The notes beneath the pieces were generated by a model. That model had not been told where the DNA came from and made no database searches. It saw only the letters and a list, made by a program, of their open reading frames with translations. This document shows, piece by piece, positions 27,521-39,238 of a DNA stretch of 64,000 bases. Source of the stretch: Micractinium sp. NFX-FRZ (Eukaryota; Chlorophyta; Trebouxiophyceae; Chlorellales; Chlorellaceae); the NCBI GenBank assembly GCA_029339195.1, contig JAPTJF010000002.1:62001-126000 (forward strand). The letters are read 5' to 3'. The translations under genes were made by a program, and so were the position numbers. How positions within the stretch are numbered: the first letter of the stretch is position 1; each line of letters opens with the position of its first letter.

Positions 27521-28273
27521 GGCCTGCATGGCTGGGCAGCCAGCACATTGAGCGTAGAGCGGCAAGTGACTACAGTGGCGGACGCTTTGGTCGCGACTGG
27601 GCGCTGCGTGACAAGAGGATGGGCCCACTTGACAAGGTCGGTAGGCTAGTGTGGTTGCAACGCTTGGCTTCCGTGCATTACGGTCCTTGTGTGTGTTGAA
27701 TGATGAGAGTGATCAACCACTGAACAACTGCCTGCCCGCGACCTGCCACCTGCCACCTTGCAGGGCAGAGCTGCAGGTGCGGGCTGGAACGAGCCCTGCT
27801 CCCACCAGCTGAGCTAACGATGATGGGGAATCGAACAGTGTGCACAAGGGGAGGTTGTGCCGCCAGTAGATTCACCTTTCGTGGCAGGATGTGCTCTCTT
27901 TGCGCTGCGCTTGCGCGGCGGGACACTGACGTGGGTGCTTGCGGCGACTCGGGCTGAAGCGAATGTGCCACAGCATGCGATCTCATGATTGCTTTGTAAA
28001 CAATCATGTGTGAGACTTACAAGCTCAGGCACGAGTTTGAGCTTCACAGCTGGGCTTGGAGATAGTGGCATTGCACCAGCTGCTGCACCAGCCTCGAGGT
28101 CCGCCACCCCCGCCTTGCATGGAGCCAAGTGGCAATCCTGTCAGCACAGAGGTGCCCGCCTGCGACTGGCCACACTGGTTCCCGCACTGATTTCGGCGTA
28201 TTCCTTCTGCATTTGGCGAAGGAACGGCCCGACAGCCCTTGCCGGTGCGACTTGTTTCGCCAAAGCCGCGACG
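27521..28273. other. Tandem intergenic region upstream of ZIP4, with tRNA-like boxes
   Basis: 3' flank of the small gene and promoter side of ZIP4. A TGTAA signal lies at 27995. The minus strand between 27805 and 27837 carries close matches to tRNA B-box and A-box promoters in inverted order (see findings). No protein-coding signal. Confidence 0.4.
27995..27999 (+). terminator. TGTAA poly(A) signal, probably of the small gene at 26323
   Basis: TGTAA about 475 nt after the stop codon and 275 nt before the ZIP4 start. Confidence 0.4.
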
Positions 28274-29730
28274 ATGGAGAGCGACGAGCTGGCGGCTGGC
28301 TCGCTGGCCTTGGCGCTCGGAGGGTTCTCGGTGGGAGACGAGGAGCTGGCAGATCTGGCGCTGCCAACCGCAGGAGGCGGGGTGGGCGGCGGCAGGACTT
28401 TGGGGGCGGCGGCAGGCGCCGCTGCGCTGGTAGACATCCGCCCAATGCTAGACCATGCACGCAGCATTGTCGGCAGAGTGCTGAGCTGCTGGCAGAGCCC
28501 AGGCTTCGACCCGCAGCAGGAGGGCGACGGCCTGTCGTCGCTGTGCTTTGCGCTCCGCTCGGCGGTGGGCGGCGGGCGGCTGAGCGAGGGCGACACTGGG
28601 GCAGTGTTTGACCTGGCGGCAGCTTTGTGGGTGAGCTGGTCAACGCGACTGCACGGTGGTGCTGCAAGCTGGGTGCAGCGGCCTTGCTGTGTGGCTTGAC
28701 AAGGGTTGCGGCGTGCAGTTGCGGCTGCATGAGCCTATTAGAAGCAGCGACCGCGTTGCAACCCTTCCGCGCCACCTTGCACGGCGCCGCTCTGCAGGCA
28801 ATTGGGACCGGCGGCGGCGCGGGCCCCGACGCCACCTGCAGTGCACTGGAGGGCATGGCAGACGAGCTATATGCCCTGGTGGAGGCAGACAGCACAGGCG
28901 GCAGCGGCAACGGCTGCCCCGCCTACACCAGCCGCGCGATTGCACTCTTCAGCCGCCAGGCCGCGGGCTGGGCGGCGGCGGGGCAGCGGGACCGTGCGCG
29001 GCGCTGCCTGGAGCGCGCAATGCGCCACAGCCAAGCTCTGGAGGCAGAGGTGGCGGGTCCAGGACCCTGTGAGCGTCAGGAGGAAAAAGTGGTGGCGCTC
29101 TTCACGCTCTACATACAGGGCGCCAAGTCAGCGGCAGACAACAGGCAGCAGGTGGGTGCTGCCTTGGGGGGGCCCAAAGTAGGCGGCGGTGGCTGCCATG
29201 AGAGTGCAAGCCTCAGTTGGGCCTTGCACGCCAATGTGGTCAGTCTGTGATATGCATGGGCAGCTTTGTGCTTCCCTGGTGGGAGCCTCCTGTGCTTCCA
29301 TGCTGGCTGCGTAGCACCCACGTGCTGCCCCCAACTGCCGTCCCTTCCCTGGCTGGACCTGATCCCATTGAGCACCCACCAAAACCGCACTGCAGGCACT
29401 GGCCAACAACCTGCTCAGCAGAGCGGTGGCCCTGTCACGCCATGCGGCAGTGGGCCCCGACGCTGCGCTGTGCTGCGCTGTAGGCATTGCTGAGCTGCAG
29501 CTCGGACAGGCGCACCAGATGCTGGCAGCAGGCAGCGCCATGCCCGGCCTGGCTGTGGCCCTGCTATCTGCAAGCTACCAGCAGCTGACCCGTGCTGACT
29601 TGGCGGCGGCAGCAACCAGCGGCAGCGCGCACGCGGCAGCACTCCTGGACGCTAAGAAGCAGGCAAGTGAGGATGGCTATTCATGATTGGCCGGTCACTT
29701 AATGGGTCCTGCCAGCCTGTGCGCCAATCG

Positions 29731-29762
<32 letters not shown>

Positions 29763-32700
29763 ACCTGTGTGCGCATGCGTGCTTGCGTGTCTCTTCTGCT
29801 CTTTGCCTTACTATTCTGTGCTGCCACTAATCTTGTCATCCCTGTGCTTGGCACTGCCGCACAGGTGCTGGCGCTACTGTGCCGTGCCCACCTGGCCGGT
29901 GGCGATGCGCACGCTGCCAGCAAGGCACTGGATGCTCTCGAGTCTGTGGCCCCGGGGGCTGCAGCGGCAGACGCAGCCAGCCAGGCGCTCTTTGTAGAGG
30001 TTAAGGTGGCAGCGGGCAGGGTGCCAGAGGCGCTGCGTTTCCTGGTGGAGCAGCTGAGGCAGGCTGACCTGGCCGCTGATGTGGCAGCCACTGACGTGGC
30101 GCCTGCTGCAGCCGCCTTCCTGGCCGGCCTCCGCCTCGCCCTGCCCCTGCTCAGCGCGGATGCGCTGCCCAGCTTCCAGTCAGCGGTCAGGTGGGCCCTG
30201 CCTGCACGGGGTGCCCGCCACCTGCCCTGCTTGACAGCAGCATGAAGGGAATGGCACCTGCCGTCCCTGCCTGCCTGGGGTACTTGCCCGCCCACCTGCC
30301 AAGCCTCACGACCTGCCATCCTACCACACCTCACAGCGCTGTGCTAACCAGACAACTTGCACCTTGGCTAATATCTCCCCCGCCCACTTTCCCATCCAAT
30401 CAGCGCATTTGTGTGGAAAGCGACAGCGGCAGGCGCGGCTTCCCCCGGAGCGCTGGTGGGCCTGGTGCAGGCGCTGCTGGCGCAGGAGCAGGAGCAGGTG
30501 AGAATGGTTGGCTGGAGTGGTGGGCATGTTGCCTTTTGTACTTGTGTCAGCGGCCACGTCAGCAGTGCTGAGCACAGCATGACGAACCATGCAGTGTCGC
30601 ACCATTACCCCCTTGATGTCACCTCCACCCTGCAGGCACTCTGCCACCAGCTGGCCCTTCAGGCGCTGAGCAGTGATGACGTGTCTGCCACGCTGCACGC
30701 CAGTGCCCGCTTCATGGGCCAGGTGCACTCTGTGCTGTGGCACCGCGCCGCCCAGTGCTTTGAGGCGGGCACCCCCGCTCCCGCCAAGGAGCTGTTTGCA
30801 GCTGCCTTCCAGTTTGCGCAGCCCCAGGGCCGCAGCAAGAATGCTCGGGCCCTTGCAGCCTGCCACAGCAGGCTGGGCATGCACCAGCGGGCGGCAGAGT
30901 GGCTGGACATTGCGGCCCGCCAGGAGCAGCCGCCCAGCAGCCTGACGCAGCTGGCCAGGCTGCAGGAGCTGGCGCTGTCCGGGGACGCGCCACAGGTGGG
31001 GCTTGTGGGGCAGCAATACATGGTATGGTTGGCTGGCCCAAGTATCCCAGCAGGTGATGCTACATTCACAGGGCATGCCTTCTTTCATGCATCCTCTTCC
31101 CCTCATTCCAACACTGTGCTCTGCATCTCCTACCCCTCCCCGCCCATGTTGCAGGCGCTCGCCGTCATCCGCAGCCTGGCCTCCCCACCAGCCCCTGACT
31201 TCCACCCCTCGCTGCTGCCCGCGCTGTGCCAGGCAGCCGCACAGGCGCGGCAGCCAGAGGTGTACAAGGCAGCAGTCAGCGCAGCAGTGCAGATTCTGAT
31301 CAAAGGCGATGCCAGCGCAACACGCAGCAGCGTGGCACCGGGCCAGGAGGCGGCGCTGCTGCTGGAGCTGGTGCAGGCAATCGTTGCCTGCCTGAACGCA
31401 GCACCCCCAGCGGCAGCAGGAGGCACAGGGTGCAGTGGCAGCAGCAGCAGCGCTGGCAGTGCTGCGCTGTTTGCTGAGCTGGCGGCAGCTGTCAAGCTGG
31501 CGGCCCAGCGGCTCAAGCTGCTGGGCTGGGGCACGTTTGCAGGGCTAAAGGCCGGCCAGGTGAGGCGTGGGTTGAGGCAGCTGCCCAATGGCTGCCCACC
31601 CCCGTGCTCTGTCCTGCAGCTGTGCACGCTCATACGCGCTTCTGCTGTGCTACCTATTCCTTCACTGCCCAACTGCAATATCCTCCTGCTGCACTCCCAT
31701 ACCCTTTGCTAGGGCGCGGCCTCTGTGCAAGCCCTGTGCGCGCTGGCTTACAACCAGCTGCTGGCGGCGCAGCAGTGCGGGGCGCATGAGCATGCCGTGG
31801 CTCTGGCCACTTCTCTGGGCCAGCTGCTGCCGATGGCTGACAGCCACTTGCAGGAGGAGATGGCCGGCGCTGCTGGGCAGGCCAAGGTATGCGGGGTGTG
31901 TGGCTCAACTTGTGGCGGGCGTAGCACACACAGCAGGAGCCCCGCCATTCGCAGGCGCCTGCACTTGCCTCAGCCTCAGCTGCTACTAAAGTCGTCCCGC
32001 TACGCCCATGCAGGTGCTACTCCTTGCCTCCCAGGCTCTGCTGGACGTGCACAGGAAGCAGCCAGACAGGTGAGGCGGACCAAAATGCGGGGCGGCTTCA
32101 TAGACAGGCGGGCCGCCGTTGTCCTGCCGCGAGCTGCATCCATGCAATGATGGTCGATGTGCCCACTCAGCAGGCGCTCACCAGGAGGCCACTTGTTACA
32201 TTCACTACTGTGCCAGCACCACCTCCCCTTGATGTCCCCCACGCAGCCCAATGCCGCTGGCGCTGGCTTCCAAGCTGCAGATGCGCATCGGCCAGCTCAC
32301 CGCCCTGCTGCCAGCACAGCAGCACATGCAGCTGCACCTGCTGCACCACTGCCTGTGCCTGGAGACTGCAGCCCGGCAGGGCGACGGGGCAGCCATGCTG
32401 CACAGCCTCTCCAAGCTCCAGCCTCACTCCTCCCACCTGCTGCCCCCACAGCGCGAGGCCGTACTGGCATCCATTGGCAACCAGCACAGCGGGGTGGTGC
32501 GGGAGGCGGCCTGCACCCTGCTGCTGGACAGTGTGGCAGCTGAGGGCAGCCTGGAGGCAGCTGCTGTGGTGCCGGCTCTGCTGAGCCAGCTGGCGCTGCT
32601 GCCAGAGCAGCAGCTGCGGGCAGTGGCTGGCTGCTACCAGCTTCTGGTGGCCATTCCCGCAGAGGAACGGTCCTCAGCCTGGGCGCTCTGCTGCCAGTGG

Positions 32701-33870
32701 CTGGCGGCACACTCGTGGAACGCAGGTGTCGCCCTGGCACGCTCATGGAGCAGCAACGAGTGCAGCGTCAGCGGCAGCGCCAGCTGTGCAGAGGAGCTTC
32801 TGGGAGTGGCAGTGAGGCTGCAGGAGGCATGTGGCGGCCCAAGCTCCCACCAGCTGCGCCGCATGATGGCGGCTCTGGCGGGCCTGGGGCTGGGAGCAGC
32901 CAAACCATCCGAGGAGGAGGAGCAGGAGGAAGGTCAGGAGGAAGGGGATGAGCAGGAGAAGCAGCAGGAGCAGCAAGAGTCGCAGTGCGAGCCAATGTGT
33001 GTGGCACCAGGGGCCGCCCCTGCACTTGGCGATGGCGTGCCCGACACGCTGCCTGCAGCAGCCAGCAGCGGCAGCGGCAGTGGCGCTGTCCAGCCTGCCC
33101 CACTCGAGCACAGCAGCCCAGTGGCGGAGCAGCCGGGCGCAGCTGCGGGCGGCACTGCCGCCTCCGGGGATGCCGCACCTCGCAGCGTCTCCGCCTCCCC
33201 GAGCAAGCCGGCACCCAGCGGGCCGGCAGCTCCAGCTGCTCCAGATCTGGATCTTCCAGATCTAGGGCAGCGCACGGAGGCCGCTAGCAGCAGGGGCGTC
33301 AGCATGGTGGCAGATCCAGCAGTACCGCTGTGCGCAGCTGAGACCTGTGGCGCTGCCGGTGCGCCTGGTGCCACTCCCGTGCCTGCCCCTGCTGGGCCGG
33401 CCCACGCCGCCACCCTGGGTGCTCGGATGCTGCTGCCAACCGCGCTGGGTGCCCCTGCCAGTGCGGCTCGTGTCGGCTCCCTGGCTGCTCCACTGGCTGC
33501 CCCGGTGGTGGCGCTGCCCGCAGCAGATGATGATGATGATGAGCTCAGCATGTCGGAGAGCGATGCAGAGGAGCCCGCCGGCGGCGCCTGGCTGACAGCC
33601 GTGTTTGCGGCCCAGAAGCGAGCGCTGGGCAGCAGCAGCAGGACAGTGGGTGCTGGCAGCCGCCCAGGCCAGGCCAAGCGCCGGGCTGTGCAGGCGCCTG
33701 GTGGCGGCGCAGCCCCTGTGCCAGCGGCAGCGGCCCAGCTACAGGGGCACATCTCGGCAGCACCGATGCCTCCCAAGCACCCGCTGCTCCCTGTGCTGCA
33801 GAAGGCAGCACAGCCAGGGCAGCTTGAGGAGGAGGACAATGCTGACGCTCTGAGCCTTGGGGAATGCTGA
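28274..33870 (+). CDS. ZIP4: ZIP4/SPO22-type meiotic crossover protein (TPR-like)
   Basis: Ten exons join in phase to 1338 residues: 28274-28630, 28798-29151, 29396-29662, 29865-30190, 30404-30497, 30636-30995, 31155-31559, 31713-31886, 32014-32069 and 32247-33870. Helical TPR-like repeats fill the first ~1000 residues. Landmarks shared with plant ZIP4 and animal TEX11 are QAAGWAAAGQRDRARRCLER, VHSVLWHRAAQCFEAGTPAP near residue 497, then ARALAACHSRLGMHQRAAEW, and a late SWNAGVALA near residue 952, equivalent to the family's CWN-G segment. In meiosis ZIP4 scaffolds the ZMM proteins that promote interfering crossovers on chromosome axes. The last ~340 residues are an acidic, then Ala/Pro-rich, tail absent from plant ZIP4, with a DDDDELSMSESDAEEP patch. 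Intron 3 uses a GC donor. The exon 1/2 join is the least certain. Frames are open throughout, with no sign of decay. Confidence 0.72.
29731..29762. repeat. (CCTG)8 microsatellite in ZIP4 intron 3
   Basis: Eight perfect CCTG units lie in the intron between ZIP4 exons 3 and 4. Confidence 0.9.
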
Positions 33871-34108
33871 CGCCTGTTTTCGGGCCTGGGGAGCAGCCTT
33901 CCTGGCGGTGCACGATAATTAGGGTCTATGGTACCCTGGAATGCTCACAGCAGGTTTGTGCATGGCATTATCTGAAGTCTTGGGGACAGTGTGGCTGAGC
34001 TGGAGTATTCACATCGAGCACTCTGCAATGCATTTTTCATACTCTTGAGTAAAGCACGTAAAGAAGCACCACCAAGTAGCGACCCAGCGGCCGGCCAGCA
34101 GAGCAGCA

Positions 34109-35437
34109 TCAGATGCCATGCGCCTGCGCTGCCTGCGCCAGCCCCCAGCGCGCCAGCATGCGCAGCAGCCGCTCCGCGAGTACTGCCACCGCCCTGCGGC
34201 AGTCCCAATCCACCAGTGAGGCCAGCCTGCCGGGGAGCATGAGGGCAAAGGAGCGCAGGCTGTAGTGCTCGCTCCAGTGGCTGATGACCAGGCCGCTGCT
34301 GCCGTGGGGCCCTTCCCGCCTGGGGGTCAGCTCAATGAAGAACAGCTGCAGTGGGAAAACGGGGATGGAGAGGGTGGCTTCGAGTGGCTGGAGGTGAGAG
34401 GGTTAGGGTAAACAGGGGAGTGTGGGCAGGCATGCATCACACTTGCACCTCTAGCAAGGGAGGGGGTATCGCTGCCGCAGTGTGTGTGACCCTCGCTGGC
34501 TGTGATGCTCTTACCAAGTCAAGTCAAGGATGTGCACGACGCGCACGCCATGCATAAGCACCATACCGGCTGAAGTCCACACACAGCAGCTGCCGTGCCG
34601 GCCCTGCCAGCAGCCTGCCGCCTGCCATGGTGCTCACCGCTACGATGGGCACACGAATGCCCAGCCAGCGCATGCGCATATTGCCCACCACTTCCATGGC
34701 TGCCGTCAGCCGCGCAGGGTCAAACAGCACCGCCACAGGCACAATCTCGACGGTTGGGAACAGCGGCCTGCAGGGTAAGCACAGGGGCCTATGCGCCTGT
34801 GTGGTGGGGCGTACAGAGTTGGGCGCAGGCCGGGTAATGGAGGCAGCGAGTCGGGCTGGAGGACAGGGTGCACGCAGCCCTTGTGAAACAAGAAGCCCCG
34901 GCCACCTGCGCCACAGGTAGAGGAAGGTCAGCAGGCATGCGATCTGGGCTGAGCCGATGGCGTGGCCCAGCGGGTGGCTGAGCTGGGCGCCGAGGGCGAA
35001 GTGGCGGCGCACCACCTGGGGAAGGGCAAGGGAGGGCGGCAGGCACAAAGCGTTGGGCGGTCTGACGCCATCTCCCTCGGCATTTTGCTCATTGAACCCC
35101 ACCACCCGTGTTCAGCTATGCCAACCGCTGCTGCCGGAAACCGGCATGGCTCAAGACATGTACATGTGGCCCAGGCCAGTGGGCACCCAGCCTGGCGGGT
35201 GGCGCGCAGCTGCTGCCTCACCGCCTCCTGTGCCGCTGTGCCGCCCGCCCCGGGGCTGACGATGGCCTGCAGGATGCGAGGCAGCTCTTGTTTGGCCGAC
35301 TCGGGCGTGATCTCAATGTCGTGGGTGGTGAGGTGCGCCAGCGGAGCCACGGTTTTGGGGCCGAGAAAGGCTGGGATGGTAGCGGGCGGGCCAGTGGTGG
35401 CCGCCGCCGCCGCTGGCACCTTAATCGCATTGTCCAT
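34109..35437 (-). CDS. Small protein with two putative membrane segments, not recognised
   Basis: Exons 35222-35437, 34906-35015, 34638-34767 and 34109-34345 join in phase to 230 residues. I do not recognise the family. The N-terminal third is soluble-looking (FLGPKTVAPLAHLTTHDIEI). Two hydrophobic segments follow: HPLGHAIGSAQIACLLTFLY and WLGIRVPIVALFFIEL, the second created by the exon 3/4 join. The C terminus (LVISHWSEHYSLRSFALMLP, then VDWDCRRAVAVLAERLLRML) looks like a compact conserved domain. Exon 3 could run on past 34638, but only the GTGAGC donor there gives the right phase. It is convergent with ZIP4 (238 bp between stops) and in tandem with the DAR GTPase gene upstream. There is no obvious transit peptide. 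Confidence 0.55.
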
Positions 35438-35877
35438 GCCTCCTGGCTGATGATTGCGAGCTGTGGGATTCGATTGAGCGCGGGCAGCAGCTTACAGAGT
35501 GCACAAGTTGTGGGGGGCGGGCACTTCTGAAGAAAGGATAGAAGGGCCAGCAGGCATGTCACGGTGCTGACCAAAGAAAGGGAGTAATGTACACATGAGA
35601 ACGCTAAAATTGCAAGGGCCCATTGCAAGGAAAAGTGAGCAGGACAGTCATAAGAAACACGTGGCGGGCTGTTTGGCTGCAGCAGTGGACCCATGTTGGC
35701 CTCGAAAATCACGGCAGCAGCGCCACACCCATGTGGCACGTGTTGTGCACCGCCTTGCCCACCCTGCACTGCTTGCTCCGGCCGCGACGGAAGCCCTGTT
35801 CCACGCTTCATATATCACGGCACTTCTTGCAGTGGCTGCGGCAGCCTCCAAGCAGCTGCCAGGCCTGTACTGCCCCC
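35438..35877. other. 3' flank of DAR GTPase gene and promoter of the 34109-35437 gene
   Basis: 440 bp between two tandem minus-strand genes. With the TGTAA at 35492-35496 as poly(A) signal of the upstream gene, the downstream promoter must overlap that 3' UTR. Confidence 0.4.
35492..35496 (-). terminator. TGTAA poly(A) signal of the DAR GTPase gene
   Basis: TGTAA on the minus strand, 382 nt past the stop at 35878 and 55 nt before the next gene's start codon. Confidence 0.45.
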
Positions 35878-38832
35878 TCAGATGTCGCGGTGTTGCTCGT
35901 AGTACTTGGGCTGCTCCAGGCAGATGCGCCCCAGCGCCATGGTGCGGAAGTCCTTCAGAATGCGCTGCCCAGCGCGCTCCGGCTCGCAGTTGAACATCTT
36001 GTCGCCCAAGGCATGCACATACTCCTCCTCCTGGTAGTCTGCATCACGAATGTGCGGGGAGTGTGCGCAGGGAGGGCGGGCAGGAGGGAGAGTCACCAGG
36101 GGATGAGTGGGTGCGAGGGTTAGAAGGGCCAGCAGTTGCACATTCCCTTCGGCCCGGAGCAAGCACAACATTTCTCGTCTGGGTAGGCTGCTTGCAGAGG
36201 TGTGTGGAGCAGGGGGCACCGAGAGGTGCCAGGGTGACCGGGGCAAGGTGGGTGGCTTGGAGGGTGGGGAGAGCAGGCGGTGCAGATACAGCCGCGGGCC
36301 AGGAGGCACGCTTGCAGGTGGTGAGAGCTGGACAGTGGCCAGCACACCCACATTCGCGTCTAACACGCGCCCCACCCTCAGCACAGCATGTCCGCATGTG
36401 CCCACGCACGCACCATCCCCCCCCAAGCCACTTACCCTCAAAGTTGAGCTTGTAGCGCTCGCTGATGCGGCGCCCGATGGCCCGCCCGCTGGGGAGCCCG
36501 CGCACGGTGGCCAGGAAGGCGGAGGCCACCAGGGAATCAATGTAGGAGGCCTCCCCAATGTCGTTGCACATGGCCAGGCGCTGGGGAGGAGGAGGAAAAG
36601 GAGCGGGAAAAGGTAAGAGGGGCACAGGACGAGAGGGTGTGAGGTGCGGGAGGAGGGAAGCGGGGCAGGAGAGTAGGCAGGAGGGGCCGGGGAGAGGTAG
36701 AGTCAGGGTAGGGTCGGGGCCAGGGTGTTCGTTGCTGACAAGTGGATCTGCTAACCCGGGGTTCCACACTTCCCGCTGGCCGCACACTGCCACACCCGGC
36801 GAGACCTCCCTCCCTGCCACCCCGGCCCACCTGTGCCGCGATTTGGTCCTTGAACGACATGGGGATGATGCCGGGTGCATCCAGCAGGTCAATGTCACCC
36901 CCAATGCGTGCCCAGCGCAGCTGCCGTGTGACCCCCGGCTTAGGCGCCGAGTCGGCCACGCGCCGCCCCAGCAGGCGGTTGATGAGTGCCGACTTGCCGA
37001 CGTTGGGGAAGCCGATGACCACAGCACGCACGGCGCGGGGGCGCAGGCCGCGCGCCGCGCGCTTCTCGTTCAGCTTGACGCCCACCGTGGCCGCTTGCTC
37101 CATCACCTGGGATGGGGCGGAGAGTGAGTGGGGAGGAGAAAGAGGGTGAGGCCAGCTGGGGTGGGGAAGGCTGGCGGGGCGGGAGGTGGTCTAAACGAGG
37201 CAACCGGGAGCAGGCATTACAGGGGGCATGACCCAGGCTGGCGCAGCCGGCACGCAAGTTCTTCACCAGCCTGGTCTGCTCCTCACCCCCCGCACTTCCT
37301 CTCCCTTGCCAGCTCCCCGATGCCCACCTCTCACACCGATGCACCCTCTTGACGCCCGCCCCCCGCCTCCCTCCCTGCCCGCCCCCTCACCCTGGCCACG
37401 CCCTCCCCCTGGTTGCCCGTCGTCCACTGCACATCGTGGCCCCTCTCCAGGAAGTACCGGTTCCATGCGGCGCGGTCCGCCTCGGGCACCATGTCCTTCC
37501 GGTTGATCAGCACCACGCGTGGCTTGTTGCCAATCCACTCGGGGATCTGGGGGTGGCGCGTGGACATGGGGCAGCGGCCGTCCCGCACCTGCACGGGCGA
37601 CACCGGGGGAGTGCAGATGCATGGTGTGTGAACCGTGAAGAGATGCAGAGCACCAGAGATGTGCAAGGGGCAGTGACTTCTGGGCAACATGACCTGGGGC
37701 CCAGGCCGGCCAGGCCCTGCGGGCTCACCCCTTGTCCTGGCCATCTCAGCCGGCCCGTGGGCTTTGCAGCAGCAGCTCCTGGCTGTGCGGGCAGCTATGA
37801 ACCCTGTGGCACACAGTCTGCTGCTCTAAGGTGCAGCACAACACAGCCCACGTCCGCCCCTTGCTGCACCACACAGCGCTGCCCACATCGCCACAACGGC
37901 ACTGCATGCACCCCACCCCTCCCCTCCCCACTGCTCCAACTCCACCCCAGATCACCATGGACGCTGCACGTGCGTCCCTTGAACACAAGAACTGCGCCCA
38001 GTTATCTGTGCTGGTGCCAGCGCTCGTGCACCCCACACTCCCTCCCGCCCACGGGAGTTTGGCGTCGTATCATGCCAGCGCTCAGGCACCCCCTGCTCCC
38101 TCCCGCCCCACCTCGAGCACAATGTCCACCGCCTTGAGCTGCTCCTTGAGGTCACGCTCCGCCTTGGCAATGTGCCCCGGGTACCACTGCACCATGTTGG
38201 TGGCCTGCCAGTGGGAGGGAGGGAGGGGTGCAGGTGACGCAGAGGGAGGGGACGGCAAATTTGTCCGAGAGTGAGGGGACTGCCGAGGGGAGGGTCGAGA
38301 GGCAGACAGGCAGGGGGAGAGGAAGAACAAGGCGGGCCAGGCATGCGGGGCCCGCTTGCAGGATGCAGGCTGCAGGGGGCTACAGCTTCCCTGGACGCTG
38401 GTGGTGCAGTCCATGAGGCAAGCATCATGGCATCCCTGTCCTCTTCAAGCTCTAAGCGCTCCCAGCAAAGGCCGCCTGCCAGTTCCTCCTTCCTCCTTCC
38501 AGGCCTCCGGCCGCCTGCCCGCCCCGCCTCCCGCCCTGGGTGTGCCAGGCATGCCTCACCTCGATCCCTCCCCGCAGGTCCTGCAGGTCCCTCACCACGT
38601 CCACCAACAGCGCGTCATCCTGCTCCCCGGCCCTGAGATTTGTGTCCTGCAGCAGCGCCTTGCCCCGCCGCCGCCCCGTGGGCTTGGACGGCGGCCGTGC
38701 CCCCGCCTGCTGCTGTTGCTGCTGCTGCGCCGCCGCCTGTGGGCACGCCAGCCAGCGCCGTTGCCTCTGTCTAGGGCTGGGCAGCACTGCCGTGGCGGCT
38801 GGCGCCGCCAGGGCCCCTGCTTGCCGCAGCAT
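35878..38832 (-). CDS. DGP3: DAR GTPase 3-like, YlqF/MTG1-type circularly permuted GTPase (plastid)
   Basis: Exons 38560-38832, 38112-38204, 37391-37588, 36831-37106, 36436-36580 and 35878-36038 join in phase to 381 residues. Residues 1 to about 60 are Ala/Arg/Gln-rich and look like a plastid transit peptide. The permuted motif order G4-G1-G3 of the YlqF family is present: [19 protein letters not shown], then DGRCPMST (residues 125-132), NRKD (about 151-154), GFPNVGKS (220-227), PGVTR and DLLDAPGI. The C-terminal domain continues to [10 protein letters not shown]. Relatives are ribosome-assembly GTPases of bacteria and organelles; DGP3 in plants is chloroplast. The family's DAR motif reads DGR here. 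The main alternative is a mitochondrial MTG1, not excluded without a targeting prediction. Divergent from the CELF-like gene. Confidence 0.85.
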
Positions 38833-39238
38833 GTGTGGTGGAGCTTGGCGACGGCGGCACTTACGAAATGCTCACCAACGATGTCAAATGGGTACGCGCG
38901 TGTGTTGGAGTTTACGGAACGCAGGCTCGAGCCCGCTTTGCTGGGCAACAGGGCCGCCTGCTGTGGCCTGCTGAGCTTCAGGGCACCAGGCAGTTTCCAC
39001 AATATCTTCAGCTCAGGGCGCCTAACCATCGTCCAGCATCGCGTGCAGTGTGGGTCTCTGTGTCAGTGTGCGCAAGGCAAGGCTGTAACACGCCCTCTTC
39101 TGCTTCAGCGTCGACGCCTGTGAGCGAGCTGCCAGAAACTCTTTCCCTTTACGCCCGACCCGGTCTCAGATTCACCTCAGAGTCCTCAAGTCTCCTCCAC
39201 GGCGCACCCCCTTCGCCACGCGCGGCGAGCAGAGAGAA
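38833..39238. promoter_or_regulatory. Bidirectional promoter region of DAR GTPase and CELF-like genes
   Basis: 406 bp between divergent starts. No conserved reading frame or recognisable motif. Confidence 0.4.

Noticed and set aside
27782..27900. A conventional tRNA gene
   Set aside because: A-box and B-box matches are in the wrong order for a normal tRNA, and no pairing T stem or acceptor stem can be drawn. Kept only as a finding.
34395..34415. Telomere-like GGTTAGGGT
   Set aside because: A single short match inside an intron, with no tandem TTTAGGG array.
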